Below, piece after piece: positions 50,099 to 59,033 of a DNA stretch of 64,000 bases (its first letter is position 1; each line of letters begins with the position of its first letter). The notes under the pieces are model-generated. The model saw only the letters and a program-made list of their open reading frames with translations, did not search any database and was not told the origin of the DNA. A program made the position numbers and the translations under genes. This stretch comes from Geobacillus genomosp. 3 (GTDB lineage Bacteria > Bacillota > Bacilli > Bacillales > Anoxybacillaceae), in contig NC_022080.4 in assembly GCF_000445995.2 (NCBI RefSeq), positions 1,798,001-1,862,000 of the forward strand, written 5' to 3'.

Positions 50099-51793
50099 TT
50101 ACGATAAAGTCACCGATTCGTTCGCCGCCCGTGCGGTTTCTCTCCAATGTTTGAGCCGTTTCATGACATCGTTTTCCCCACGGCCGAAATAATCATGAAG
50201 CTTCGTATATTCTTGGTACAACTGCTCGTAGATTACGACATTCTCTGGAATTGGCTTGAACGTCTCTTCGCGCACTTTCCCCATCTTTTGGGCTGCGTCG
50301 ACGATCGATTCATATCCACCGTTTTCTTTGCCGGCCGCGACCGCCGCAAACATAGCCGCCCCCACCGCCGGAGTTTGTTTCGAAGCCGCAATTTTGATCT
50401 CGCGGTTGGTGACATCGGCATAAATTTGCATGAGCAGTTTATTTTTTTGCGGCAGCCCGCCGCACGCGTACAATTCGTCAACTTTGACACCGTTTTCAAC
50501 GAAAGCATCGATAATTTTGCGTGTGCCAAAGGCCGTTGCTTCAAGCAGCGCACGGTAAATCTCTTCTGGTTTCGTTAGCAACGTATAGCCAATGATGAGC
50601 CCGGTTAAATCGGTATCGACCAATACGGAGCGGTTGCCGTTCCACCAGTCCAACGCCAACAGCCCGGTTTCCCCCGGCCGATAGGCAGCTGCCCGCTTCT
50701 CAAGCCATTCGTGGACGCTGACTCCTTCTTTTTCTGCCGCTTCTTTCACATATGCGGGAACGCCTTGCTCCACATACCAAGCGAAAATGTCACCAACTGC
50801 AGATTGGCCGGCTTCGTAACCGAAATACCCGGGAATGATGCCGTCCTCGACGACCCCGCACATGCCTTCGACATATTTTTCTTCCGTGCCCAGCAGCATG
50901 TGGCAAATCGAGGTTCCCATCGCCATCACCAGCTTCCCTGGTTCGACAACCCCGACACCCGGTACGGCCGCATGGGCATCGACATTTCCGACGGCGACGG
51001 CTGTTCCCGGAAGAAGGCCCATCATGGCCGCCATTTCGTTCGTCAGCACTCCCGCTCTCGTGCCAAGCGGAACGATCGGGCCGCGCAGTTTCGTGTCTGT
51101 CAAGTGTTCCAGCCGCGGGTCAAGCGCCCGGAAAAATTCCTTGCTTGGATACCCATCTTGCTTATGCCAAATCGACTTATAGCCCGCTGTGCAGCTGTTA
51201 CGGACGATATTCCCAGTCATTTTGAAAATGACCCAATCGGTCGCCTCAAGGAAAAGGTCAGTCTGTTCGTAAATCTCCGGATCTTCGTTTAGAATCTGCC
51301 AAATTTTCGCAATCATCCATTCAGATGAAATTTTTCCGCCATATCGCGGCAAAAACGCTTCCCCTCGTTTGGCAGCGATCTCGTTGAGCAAGTTCGCCTC
51401 ATCCTGAGCGGCATGGTGCTTCCACAGTTTCACCCAGCTGTGCGGGCGATGCTTAAACTCTGGTTTCAAGCAAAGCGGCTCTCCGGAGGCATCAACCGGC
51501 AACATTGTGCAAGCCGTAAAATCGATCCCGACCCCGATAACATCCGATGGACTAACTCCAGACTTTTGCAAGACGGCCGGGACAGCGGTCGCCAACACTT
51601 CGACATAATCACCCGGGTGTTGCAACGCCCAGTCTGGCTCGAGTTGTACGTTCGATTCCGGCAGGACTTCATCGATAACTCCGTGAGGGTATGGAGTGAC
51701 ATGATCCGCAATTTCGTTTCCGTCTAGATCAACGAGAACCGCCCGTCCCGATTCCGTCCCATAGTCGATGCCAATGACATATTTTTGGCCCAT
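50099..51793 (-). CDS. araB: L-ribulokinase
   Basis: 564 aa FGGY kinase. [18 protein letters not shown] is the phosphate-1 motif, and [13 protein letters not shown], the substrate loop around [16 protein letters not shown] and ACGGLPQKN with late [11 protein letters not shown] are ribulokinase marks. It phosphorylates L-ribulose to L-ribulose-5-phosphate. It follows araD by 16 nt with a GGGGAGGGAG site. Its GC content is higher than that of the abnEFJ genes. Confidence 0.96.
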   Translation of the reverse strand: MGQKYVIGIDYGTESGRAVLVDLDGNEIADHVTPYPHGVIDEVLPESNVQLEPDWALQHPGDYVEVLATAVPAVLQKSGVSPSDVIGVGIDFTACTMLPVDASGEPLCLKPEFKHRPHSWVKLWKHHAAQDEANLLNEIAAKRGEAFLPRYGGKISSEWMIAKIWQILNEDPEIYEQTDLFLEATDWVIFKMTGNIVRNSCTAGYKSIWHKQDGYPSKEFFRALDPRLEHLTDTKLRGPIVPLGTRAGVLTNEMAAMMGLLPGTAVAVGNVDAHAAVPGVGVVEPGKLVMAMGTSICHMLLGTEEKYVEGMCGVVEDGIIPGYFGYEAGQSAVGDIFAWYVEQGVPAYVKEAAEKEGVSVHEWLEKRAAAYRPGETGLLALDWWNGNRSVLVDTDLTGLIIGYTLLTKPEEIYRALLEATAFGTRKIIDAFVENGVKVDELYACGGLPQKNKLLMQIYADVTNREIKIAASKQTPAVGAAMFAAVAAGKENGGYESIVDAAQKMGKVREETFKPIPENVVIYEQLYQEYTKLHDYFGRGENDVMKRLKHWRETARAANESVTLS

Positions 51794-51809
51794 CTAGTTC
51801 TCCCTCCCC

Positions 51810-52496
51810 TTATTGCCCATAGTAAGCATTGACGCCATGCTTGCGTAAATAGTGGCGGTCAAGCAGCGATTGGCTGATCGGCTGTACGTTCGGATTGAGC
51901 ATGAATGTTCTTGCTGCCATTTTTGCCACTTCTTCCAAAACAACAGCATTATGAACAGCGTTTGCTGGATCTTTCCCCCAAGCAAACGGTCCATGCCCAT
52001 GTACTAAAACGCCAGGCATTTGCAGCGGATCAAGGAAACGGAACGTTTCCGTAATCACCTTTCCGGTCTCTAGTTCATAAGCCCCTTGAATTTCTTCATT
52101 GGTCATCGGGCGGGTGCACGGAATTTCCCCATAAAAATAGTCCGCGTGCGTCGTTCCTAATGCTGGAATTCCTTTTCCAGCCTGAGCCCAAGTCGTCGCC
52201 CATGTTGAATGGGTATGGACAATTCCACCGATTCCTAGAAATTGTTTATACAACCATACATGGGTCGGGGTGTCGGACGACGGTTTCAAGTGCCCCTCGA
52301 TCACTTCGCCGTCTAAATTGACAACTACCATATCGTCCACAGTCAGTTTGTCATACGCCACCCCGCTCGGCTTAATGACAACCAATCCGCGCTCCCGGTC
52401 AATTCCGCTCACGTTTCCCCACGTAAACGTCACAAGACGGTATTGCGGGAGCTGCAAATTGGCCTCCAATACGGCCTGTTTCAGCTCCTCGAGCAT
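51810..52496 (-). CDS. araD: L-ribulose-5-phosphate 4-epimerase
   Basis: 228 aa class-II aldolase fold. [15 protein letters not shown] is the substrate-phosphate region; [15 protein letters not shown] carries the zinc His pair (about 95-97), the third His is in [11 protein letters not shown] (about 171), and an aspartate in the [10 protein letters not shown] region lies early. It makes D-xylulose-5-phosphate. The ATG at 52496 follows GGGGAG and gives the canonical MLEELK start. It is the first gene of araDBA, with a perfect AraR box 46 nt upstream. Confidence 0.95.
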   Translation of the reverse strand: MLEELKQAVLEANLQLPQYRLVTFTWGNVSGIDRERGLVVIKPSGVAYDKLTVDDMVVVNLDGEVIEGHLKPSSDTPTHVWLYKQFLGIGGIVHTHSTWATTWAQAGKGIPALGTTHADYFYGEIPCTRPMTNEEIQGAYELETGKVITETFRFLDPLQMPGVLVHGHGPFAWGKDPANAVHNAVVLEEVAKMAARTFMLNPNVQPISQSLLDRHYLRKHGVNAYYGQ

Positions 52497-52541
52497 TGCC
52501 CCCACTCCCCATCAAAAAGTTCTTTCACCTCCATTATAATT

Positions 52542-52553
52542 TTGTACGTACAA
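52542..52553 (-). promoter_or_regulatory. AraR operator before araDBA
   Basis: Perfect palindrome TTGTACGTACAA, identical to the core of the B. subtilis AraR consensus, with A/T flanks. Confidence 0.85.
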
Positions 52554-52590
52554 TTTTTCCACAATTTTTTCTTTAATTTCATACATATTT

Positions 52591-53685
52591 TTATATTTCC
52601 TTTGTAGAGTTCCGGACAATAAGCTCTGGTTCATAAATAATATCCTCAATTTTCTCAGCAGCAGGCTGCTCAATCATGTGAATAAGCAACTCGGCCGCTT
52701 GAATCCCCATTTCCGTTTTCGGATGGCGGATCGTCGTCAACTTTACTTCCGTCGCTGTCGCAAACGTCGAATCATCAAACCCAACGATCGAAACATCCTC
52801 CGGAACAGACAATCCTTGTTGGCGGATCACTTCAAGCAACTGAATGGCCAATTCATCGTTATAGCAAACGAACGCCGTCGGCCGCTCCCCTTTCGGCCGC
52901 CGCAAAAACTCACGCGCCACCTGAATCGGCTTGGTCCATTTCTCTTCCGTTGCATATGGAAGAAGATACTCCGTCGCCACCGGCACCTCGTGCTGCTGGT
53001 GGGCGCGAATAAAGCCGCGCAAACGGTCGACTCCTTGCAAGTCATCCGTTTTAAAGAAACCGGCAATCCGGCGATGCCCTAACCGAATGAGATGATCAGT
53101 CAATAAAAATCCGCCCTTCTCATCGTCCATTTTGACGCACGGACAACTCACTTCCAAATAGCGGGCGTTAATCATCACGTATGGGATATGGAGATTGTTA
53201 AGCGACAAGTAGTAGCCTAAATTCGGATTTCCTTGCGCACTTTTCGTCGGTTCAATAATCAGTCCGCTTAACGGCTCGCGAATCATCTCCTCCAGTTGTT
53301 CTTTTTCCCTCTGTTTATCATTATTCGTGCTGGCAAGCAAGAGACGGTACCCTTTCTCCCGCAACGTCTCCTCCGCCCCACGAACGATATGCGGAAAGAT
53401 ATAATCAGAAATATACGTCGTCACGATCCCGATCGTTTTCGTGTCGACTTGTTCCTTCGGCTTCGGCCGGGACACAAACGTACCGCTCCCTTGAATTTTG
53501 TACAGCCATCCTTCCTTCTCGAGCTCCCCCAGCGCCTGTCGGACGGTATGGCGGCTCAGTTGAAATTGATGGGCGATTTCGTGTTCAGTTGGAATTTTCT
53601 CATCTGGCTTCATTTTTCCAGAAACGATCCAAGATAAAATTTCCTGTTTCAATTGCATATATTTCGGCAGCGTTTTCTCCTTCAT
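52591..53685 (-). CDS. araR: Arabinose repressor AraR (GntR-LacI chimera)
   Basis: 364 aa. An N-terminal GntR winged helix (KYMQLKQEILSWI...IPTEHEIAHQFQLSRHTVRQALGELEKEGWLYKIQGSGTFVSRP, about 6-75 overall) is fused to a LacI-type periplasmic-binding-fold effector domain (IGIVTTYISDYIFPHIVRG to the C-terminus). AraR binds its boxes in the absence of L-arabinose. The matching operators lie before araD and abnE in this window. GAGGTGG precedes the ATG at 53685. It sits directly upstream of araD on the same strand. Confidence 0.94.
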   Translation of the reverse strand: MKEKTLPKYMQLKQEILSWIVSGKMKPDEKIPTEHEIAHQFQLSRHTVRQALGELEKEGWLYKIQGSGTFVSRPKPKEQVDTKTIGIVTTYISDYIFPHIVRGAEETLREKGYRLLLASTNNDKQREKEQLEEMIREPLSGLIIEPTKSAQGNPNLGYYLSLNNLHIPYVMINARYLEVSCPCVKMDDEKGGFLLTDHLIRLGHRRIAGFFKTDDLQGVDRLRGFIRAHQQHEVPVATEYLLPYATEEKWTKPIQVAREFLRRPKGERPTAFVCYNDELAIQLLEVIRQQGLSVPEDVSIVGFDDSTFATATEVKLTTIRHPKTEMGIQAAELLIHMIEQPAAEKIEDIIYEPELIVRNSTKEI

Positions 53686-53741
53686 AGTCCACCTCAGCAA
53701 ACAAAAATGAGATACAAATTAATTTTATTATAACAGTTTTG

Positions 53742-53757
53742 ATTTGTCCGTATCTAT
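53742..53757 (-). promoter_or_regulatory. Possible degenerate AraR box before araR
   Basis: ATTTGTCCGTATCTAT keeps ATTTGT and CGTA of ATTTGTACGTACAAAT but the right half is poor. It is positioned for autoregulation, 57 nt before the start. Confidence 0.3.
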
Positions 53758-53876
53758 TTTTATTTCATTTTGAAAAGGCACTTTCCTTTCGAAAGACTGT
53801 AGATTCAGCCTTTGAGCTATTGATGTAGAACAATTTTTTAGAAAACAGTTCTCGATCAATTCCTTAAAATAAAAAA

Positions 53877-53898
53877 ACGCCCTAAAATATTAGGACGC
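53877..53898 (-). terminator. Terminator after the pcp remnant
   Basis: Arms ACGCCCTAA and TTAGGACGC pair with one mismatch around a four-base loop, followed on the minus strand by TTTTTTT. Confidence 0.6.
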
Positions 53899-53947
53899 CT
53901 CCAATGATGAAAGATGAGCGACAGGGCAATGCTATGCCAGCTGACCG

Positions 53948-54400
53948 TTATGTCAGCTCTTCAATCATTACTACCACCGCATCCCGCAAATCATTGTAGG
54001 ACCAACTAGGCAAGGTCGGTCGTTGGATGGCAAGCTCGTGTGAAGCGGGGAGATGAACAAACCCGGCCTGAACGGACAAACTTTCACTGCTTACTTTATG
54101 CAGAACAGAATACATCACATGATTGCACAAATACGTTCCCGCGGTATTGGAGATCTGGGCGGGATAGCCTTGTTCATTCAATGCGTTGACAAATTGACGA
54201 ATTGGCAATGTAGAGAAATATGCCGCTGGCCCGCCTTCGACAATCGATTCATCTTGTACTTTTATCCCGCGGTTATCGGGCCCTCCGTCCTGACAATTGA
54301 TCGCCACTCGCTCTGGAGTAATTTTGGTGCGCCCGGCGGCGAGGCCAAGTGATATAACGGCATCCGGTTCAATTTCCGCTACATACGCTAAACAACGCAA
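53948..54400 (-). pseudogene. Pyroglutamyl-peptidase I, N-terminally truncated
   Basis: About 150 codons matching the C-terminal two thirds of Pcp (normally about 215 aa). The catalytic segments ITPERVAIN (Glu region), SNTAGTYLCNHVMY (nucleophile Cys) and GFVHLPASHE (His) are intact, but the first 60 or so residues, including the start, are missing. The reading frame upstream runs into a fragment of a peptide-binding protein. Pcp removes N-terminal pyroglutamate from peptides; a product from this fragment is unlikely to fold normally. Confidence 0.75.
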
Positions 54401-54618
54401 AGAAGAAGTTTGTATCGTTTTTGATTATTTTGCTCCACTTTCGCCTTTGCCATTAAATTATCAAATTGCTTATTGACGCAATTTGTTCGGTTGTTCGGGC
54501 TGCCGCCTAGGTAGTAGTCTAAAATAACCGTTGGGTCAACGAACACGCCTACCCATTCCATACGGTCTATTTGGAAATGGGTTAATATCTTTAGCCAAAT
54601 TGGCTTGTTGGGAAGCAC
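54388..54618 (-). pseudogene. OppA/DppE-like peptide-binding protein fragment
   Basis: Residues EWVGVFVDPTVILDYYLGGSPNN...FDNLMAKAKVEQNNQKRYKLL match the C-terminal part of OppA-type lipoproteins (EW.GDY.DP..., NNRT...YD.L...A). The N-terminal four fifths and the last residues are missing. It adjoins the pcp fragment, so one deletion may have joined two neighbouring genes. Confidence 0.65.
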
Positions 54619-54632
54619 GTTTAGACAATGAA

Positions 54633-54683
54633 GAGCGGCTTCTACTTACCAGTTCCTGTCTGCTTTCAGAACAGAAGCCGCTC
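54633..54683 (-). terminator. Terminator of the enoyl-CoA hydratase gene
   Basis: Eleven-base perfect arms GAGCGGCTTCT and AGAAGCCGCTC, with a smaller CTGT...ACAG stem in the 29-base loop. It lies just after the stop at 54691. Confidence 0.65.
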
Positions 54684-54690
54684 CCCCTTC

Positions 54691-55455
54691 CTATCTCCCC
54701 CGAAACACCGGCTTCCGCTTCTCCAAAAAGGCGCGGACGCCTTCGCGGTGGTCTTCGGTTTGCCGCATGCGCTGCTGGGCGTCGGTTTCGAGGTCAAGGA
54801 CGCGAAGCAAATCTGCTTTCGTTTGTTCAGCGTACAGCATTTTCGTGGCGATCATGGCTTGAAGCGGTTTTGTTTGCAAGGAAGCGATGATTTGTTCGGC
54901 CTGCTCCTCGTTCTCGACAACGAAGTCAACGAGCCCGAGCTGCAGCGCTTCGTTTGCATCCATTGGTTTTCCTTCCCAAATGATCTGTTTGGCTTTTGCG
55001 GTCCCGACCCGCTGCGCCAGGAAGAAATGCCCGCCGCCGTCAGGGATGAGGCCGATGCCGATGAAATTCATCGCCAGGCGCGCGTCTTTGGTGGCGATGA
55101 GGCAATCGCTCGCTAAGGCAAAGCTGAACCCAAGGCCGGCTGCCGGACCGTGGATGAGCGACACGGTGATTTTCGGCATCGTATACAAGAGCGTGATCAT
55201 CTCCTGAATCGTTTTCATCACGGTTTGAAACTGACTCGGATCATCAGCAGCGAGCATCGTTTTAATATCGCCGCCAGCGGAAAACCCCCTTCCCTTGCCG
55301 CGGATAACGACGATGTCCGCCTCACTCTCTTTGATGGCCCGCAGCGCTTCGACAAGCTCACCGAGCATTTGCACATCCATCGCATTGAGCGCCTGCGGGC
55401 GGTTCAATTCCAATATCGCCTTGTTTTGGTCAAATGTCAGCACCACTGTCTCCAT
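54691..55455 (-). CDS. Enoyl-CoA hydratase/isomerase family protein
   Basis: 254 aa crotonase fold. NRPQALNAMD, GKGRGFSAGGDIK (first oxyanion-hole region), HGPAAGLGFSFALASDCLIA (second) and FIGIGLIPDGGGHFFLAQRVG are family segments. The position usually holding the second catalytic glutamate is occupied by the acidic residue of the IPDGGG motif, so hydratase or isomerase activity cannot be told apart. It acts on CoA thioesters in the cytoplasm. The ATG at 55455 has GGGGGAGAG upstream. It stands alone, with a T-run hairpin at 55537-55558 before it. Confidence 0.85.
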   Translation of the reverse strand: METVVLTFDQNKAILELNRPQALNAMDVQMLGELVEALRAIKESEADIVVIRGKGRGFSAGGDIKTMLAADDPSQFQTVMKTIQEMITLLYTMPKITVSLIHGPAAGLGFSFALASDCLIATKDARLAMNFIGIGLIPDGGGHFFLAQRVGTAKAKQIIWEGKPMDANEALQLGLVDFVVENEEQAEQIIASLQTKPLQAMIATKMLYAEQTKADLLRVLDLETDAQQRMRQTEDHREGVRAFLEKRKPVFRGR

Positions 55456-55536
55456 GGCTCTCCCCCTCTGAATCATCATTCATGTATTCATTTCCCGACG
55501 AAGAAGCGAAATTCCTTTTTTCTGCATAAAAAAACA

Positions 55537-55558
55537 GGCGCTCGTGATGAAAAGCGCC
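55537..55558 (-). terminator. Strong hairpin with T-run upstream of the enoyl-CoA hydratase gene
   Basis: GGCGCT-N10-AGCGCC; on the minus strand it is followed by TGTTTTTTT. It is 300 nt after the aldehyde dehydrogenase stop and 82 nt before the hydratase start, so it is either that gene's delayed terminator or an attenuator. Confidence 0.75.
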
Positions 55559-55602
55559 CGCCGTTTGATCGTTTCCACATTGTGCAGCACCCACCTGCGC
55601 CT

Positions 55603-55736
55603 AGACGTTCTTTCCATTCCTTGATGCGATCAAGCTACCGTTTTATGCGTTTATCAATTTCACTGAGCGCGGCACTCGCCCGTCCCCAGACGGTCTTTCC
55701 GTTCCTTGGTGCAATCAGGCTGCTGTTTTATGCGCT
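55603..55736. repeat. Pair of 49-nt imperfect direct repeats
   Basis: Copies at 55603-55651 and 55688-55736, 85 bp apart, share about 41 of 49 bases without gaps. Of the eight differences I count seven transitions and one transversion. Both contain TCTTTCC, TTCCTTG and GTTTTATGCG. Confidence 0.7.
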
Positions 55737-55850
55737 TGGGGGTGCGCAGGCAGCGGCGGCGGCAACCAGCCCCCATTGGCATAGGCAACGAAAGCGGGAG
55801 GACAGCGTATCTCATGGTCAAAACAGCCGCTATCGTTTATTGTTTTGATT

Positions 55851-57287
55851 TTAATTTTCGTTAAAAATAATCAACTTCAACTCCGTCATTTCCTCGATCG
55901 CATAGCGAATCCCTTCGCGGCCAAACCCGCTTTCTTTCACGCCGCCGTATGGCATATGGTCAACGCGGAACGTCGGGATGTCGTTGATCAGCACGCCGCC
56001 GACGTGCAGTTGTTTCGCTGCTTTCCACGCGGTATGGACGTTGTCTGTATACACCCCTGCCTGCAAGCCGTAACGCGAGTCGTTGACCAACTCAATGGCT
56101 TCATCGATCGAACGGATGCGGTTGATCAAGACGATCGGGGCGAACACTTCTTGGCACGACACTTTCATCGTCGGTTCGGCGTCCACAATGACCGTCGGGA
56201 GCAAGATGTTGCCGTCGCGCTCGCCGCCAAGAACGACGCTGGCGCCGCCTTGTTTCGCCTCTTCGATCCAAGAGAGCGCCCGGTCGACGTCGTTTGGCGT
56301 AATTAAGGCCGACACGTCGGTGTTCGGGTCAAGCGGATCGCCTGTTTTCAACTGTTTCGCGGCCGAGACAAACTTTTCGACGAACTCATCATAACGATTC
56401 TCATGCACGTAAATGCGCTGGAGCGAAATGCATACTTGCCCTTGGAACGTAAACGCGCCAAATACGCAGCGCGGGATGATGCGGTCAAGATCGACCTGTT
56501 CATCGACGATCACGGCCGAGTTCGAGCCGAGCTCGAGCGTCACCCGCTTTAAGCCCGCCTTATTGCGGATCGCGATGCCGACTTCCGGGCTGCCGGTGAA
56601 GGTGATCATGCTGATGCGCGAGTCGGTGACGATTTTGTCGCCGACCGTGCGGCCGCTTCCGGTGACGACGTTGAGCGCCCCTTTCGGCAAACCGGCTTTT
56701 TCGAACAATTCGGCGATAAAATAGGCGGACAGCGGCGTTTGGCTGGCTGGTTTTAACACAACTGTGTTGCCCGAGGCGATGGCCGGGCCAAGTTTATGGG
56801 CGACCAAGTTCATCGGAAAGTTAAACGGCGTGATCGCCCCGATGACGCCGATCGGTTCGTGGACCGTCAAGGCAATGCGGTTTTCCCCGCCCGGCGCGGC
56901 GTCAAGCGGCAGCGTTTCCCCATGAATGCGCTTCGCTTCTTCGGCGGCGAATTTGTACGTTTGAATCGTGCGGGCGACTTCCCCTTTCGCCGTGGTGATC
57001 GGTTTGGCTGCTTCCAGCGCGATCAACCTTGCCGCTTCTTCCTGCCGCGCTTTCAGCTGCTCGACAACCCGCTCTAAAATGGCGGCCCGCTCATGAGCAG
57101 GCATAGCGGCCATCGTTTGCCGCGCGGCGTACGCCGCCGCGATCGCTTCGTCAACTTCTTCTTCCGATGCAGCCGGGATTTCGGCGATCGTCTCGCGTGA
57201 ATACGGTGATTTCAATTCAGTGTAAGACTTCCCTTCCCGCCATTCGCCGTTGATGTATAGCTTCTGTTTCTGCACCGCGGTTGGCAT
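55851..57287 (-). CDS. NAD(P)-dependent aldehyde dehydrogenase (GapN/lactaldehyde type)
   Basis: 478 aa. PFNFPMNLVAHKLGPAIASGN, FTGSPEVGIAIR, LELGSNSAVIV (general-base Glu) and the catalytic cysteine in FQGQVCISLQR (about 285) define the ALDH fold. The F-x-G-Q-x-C-I-x-x-Q-R form is found in the GapN-related and lactaldehyde/glyceraldehyde dehydrogenase groups. The substrate is not decided by the neighbours. GGGAAGGG precedes the ATG. It is divergent from the cyclase gene. Confidence 0.85.
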   Translation of the reverse strand: MPTAVQKQKLYINGEWREGKSYTELKSPYSRETIAEIPAASEEEVDEAIAAAYAARQTMAAMPAHERAAILERVVEQLKARQEEAARLIALEAAKPITTAKGEVARTIQTYKFAAEEAKRIHGETLPLDAAPGGENRIALTVHEPIGVIGAITPFNFPMNLVAHKLGPAIASGNTVVLKPASQTPLSAYFIAELFEKAGLPKGALNVVTGSGRTVGDKIVTDSRISMITFTGSPEVGIAIRNKAGLKRVTLELGSNSAVIVDEQVDLDRIIPRCVFGAFTFQGQVCISLQRIYVHENRYDEFVEKFVSAAKQLKTGDPLDPNTDVSALITPNDVDRALSWIEEAKQGGASVVLGGERDGNILLPTVIVDAEPTMKVSCQEVFAPIVLINRIRSIDEAIELVNDSRYGLQAGVYTDNVHTAWKAAKQLHVGGVLINDIPTFRVDHMPYGGVKESGFGREGIRYAIEEMTELKLIIFNEN

Positions 57288-57713
57288 CTTTTCACCCTTC
57301 CCTTCTTTTAAGCACGCGGCCGAAATTTTCCCCTTCAGTATATGTCCCGCATGCCCTGTTTATTTGTTTCATTCGCCATCGCGCGTGAAAATCCTTCCAC
57401 TTGTCCTTTGTTTACGAAAGCCGTCCGTTGCCATGCAGCGCCATCATTCGCCTCTCTCGTTACGGGTGACGTTCCCCTCCCCTCTCTATGATAACACTCC
57501 GTCGCTCGGTTTGCCGCCAAACTGCTTGCCCCTATTCGCGGAAAGACAAGCAACATAGCCCTTGGTCACCGGCCGCCCAACGTTCGGCGCAACATTTCCT
57601 CAGCTAACCGTTCAGCCCCGCAAGGCATGATGATGGCTTTCTAATTCCTCCTTCTCCTATGTTTTTGTTGTATGATAAAAGCAGCCAAAAATAGTGTAGA
57701 AGGAGATTTGGAA
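57288..57713. other. Divergent promoter region
   Basis: About 425 bases between divergent genes, no supported gene. A minus-strand 20-codon frame (start near 57627) exists, but its ribosome site is badly spaced. Promoters for both neighbours should lie here. Confidence 0.4.
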
Positions 57714-58364
57714 ATGAACATCAAAACACTCATCGACCTCACCATGCCGATCACGGCCCAAACTCCGGTGTACCCGGGGGATCCGAAGCCGAAAATCGAA
57801 CCGGCGGCGACGTTCGCCCAAGACGGCTATCACGTCAGCCGCTTGGTGCTTGGGTCGCACAGCGGCACGCATGTGGATGCGCCGTTTCACTTTTACGAAC
57901 ACGGTTGGCGGCTCGATGACGTGCCGCTCACGTATTTTCTTGGCCGCGGTGTGGTCGTTGAGGCCAGAGGAAAACAAGACGGCGAAGCGGTGACGATCAA
58001 AGATGCCGCCCCGTATCTCCCGCAGCTGTCGCCGGGGACGATCGTTCTTTTTCACACCGGTTGGTCGCGCTATGCCGGAACGGAGCGGTATTTCCGCCAT
58101 CCGTACGTTGCGCCGGATGTGATTGAAGCGATGCTTGAACGCGGCGTGCGGACGTTTTTCATCGATGCCTTGAACATCGATCCGCCCGACGGCTCGTCGT
58201 TCCGCGCCCACGAACTTATTCTTGGCGCCAACGGGGTGATCGGAGAAAATTTCGTGAACTTCGAGCGAATCGATTTTGATGACCCGTATATTATTGCCCT
58301 CCCTCTTTCCTTGCCTAGCTGCGACGGTTCGCCTGTTCGGGCGGTGGCAGTGCAGTGGGCGTAA
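57714..58364 (+). CDS. Cyclase family protein (kynurenine-formamidase-like)
   Basis: 216 aa. DLTMPITAQTPVYPGDP and the metal motif HSGTHVDAPFHF (about 52-63) are the signature of the cyclase/KynB family, in which a histidine-aspartate set binds metal and hydrolyses amide or ester bonds. The late FRAHELILGANGVIGENFVN block is also conserved. True KynB function would need tryptophan-degradation partners, which are not here, so the substrate is open. GGAGATTT supports the ATG at 57714. Confidence 0.85.
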   Translation: MNIKTLIDLTMPITAQTPVYPGDPKPKIEPAATFAQDGYHVSRLVLGSHSGTHVDAPFHFYEHGWRLDDVPLTYFLGRGVVVEARGKQDGEAVTIKDAAPYLPQLSPGTIVLFHTGWSRYAGTERYFRHPYVAPDVIEAMLERGVRTFFIDALNIDPPDGSSFRAHELILGANGVIGENFVNFERIDFDDPYIIALPLSLPSCDGSPVRAVAVQWA

Positions 58365-58387
58365 CAAAGAAGGATGATGCAACCAAA

Positions 58388-58414
58388 CGCCCCGCACATG
58401 CTTTGCGCGGGGCG
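58388..58414. terminator. Bidirectional terminator between convergent genes
   Basis: Arms CGCCCCGC and GCGGGGCG around an eleven-base loop; the minus strand continues with TTTGGTT. Confidence 0.75.
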
Positions 58415-58424
58415 CGGCCTTGGG

Positions 58425-58982
58425 CTATTTGAGCCATTTGATCACTTTCGCCGGGTTTCCGCCAACGACCGCGTTAGCGGGGACATCTTTTGTCACGACC
58501 GCCCCTGAGGCAATGACAGCGTTGTCGCCGATCGTGACGCCCGGATTGATGACGGCCCGCCCGCCGATCCAGACGTTATGGCCGATCACAACCGGCTTTC
58601 CGTACTCCAACCCGGAATTTCGTTCGTGCGGATCGAGCGGGTGAGTCGCCGTATAAATGTGCACACCGGGACCGATGAAGCAATGGTCGCCGATTCGCAC
58701 TTCACATACATCCAAAATCACGCCATCAAAGTTCATAAAAAAGTTTTCGCCGACGTGAATGTTATAGCCGTAGTCGCAGCGGAAGTTCGGCTCGATAAAC
58801 AGCCGTTCTCCCGTTGAACCGAACAGTTCTTTGAGCAGAGCGGTTCGCTTTTCATATTCCGTTTCCAACGTTTCATTATACAAACGAACGAGCCGCCGCG
58901 CCCGCTCCCGCTCCTTGACGAGCTCCGGATCAGCAGGATTGTACAAGTGTCCCGCCACCATCTTTTCTTTTTCGGTTTTCAT
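58425..58982 (-). CDS. Sugar O-acetyltransferase (maltose acetyltransferase type)
   Basis: 185 aa. The N-terminal Mac domain ([22 protein letters not shown]) precedes a left-handed beta-helix of hexapeptide repeats ([35 protein letters not shown] with the catalytic His, [32 protein letters not shown]). The family transfers acetyl from acetyl-CoA to sugars in trimers. GGAGGGG supports the ATG at 58982. It lies downstream of the D-serine dehydratase gene by 51 nt and may be co-transcribed. Confidence 0.9.
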   Translation of the reverse strand: MKTEKEKMVAGHLYNPADPELVKERERARRLVRLYNETLETEYEKRTALLKELFGSTGERLFIEPNFRCDYGYNIHVGENFFMNFDGVILDVCEVRIGDHCFIGPGVHIYTATHPLDPHERNSGLEYGKPVVIGHNVWIGGRAVINPGVTIGDNAVIASGAVVTKDVPANAVVGGNPAKVIKWLK

Positions 58983-59033
58983 CGAACCCCTCCAACATTT
59001 CATGCATTCGTTTCAAAACTCCATGGAATGATC

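Larger units (their letters stand above)
55456..55850. other. 395-base gap with a repeat pair and a hairpin
   Basis: No gene that I can support. It contains two 49-nt direct repeats (55603-55651 and 55688-55736) and a T-run hairpin (55537-55558). It may be a 3' untranslated region of the aldehyde dehydrogenase gene or a leader of the enoyl-CoA hydratase gene. Confidence 0.5.

Noticed and set aside
55150..55848. 232-codon plus-strand frame across the repeat pair
   Set aside because: Most of it is antisense to the enoyl-CoA hydratase gene, and its end covers the repeats without a family match. The repeat finding is kept as DNA only.
57335..57627. Small minus-strand peptide upstream of the aldehyde dehydrogenase gene
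   Set aside because: The only candidate frame has a ribosome site about 17 bases from its ATG and no recognisable sequence.
57657..58397. Minus-strand open frame of 246 codons over the cyclase gene
   Set aside because: It is the opposite-strand shadow of the plus-strand cyclase gene, which has a good ribosome site and clear family motifs; the minus frame is Arg-rich with no recognisable motif.
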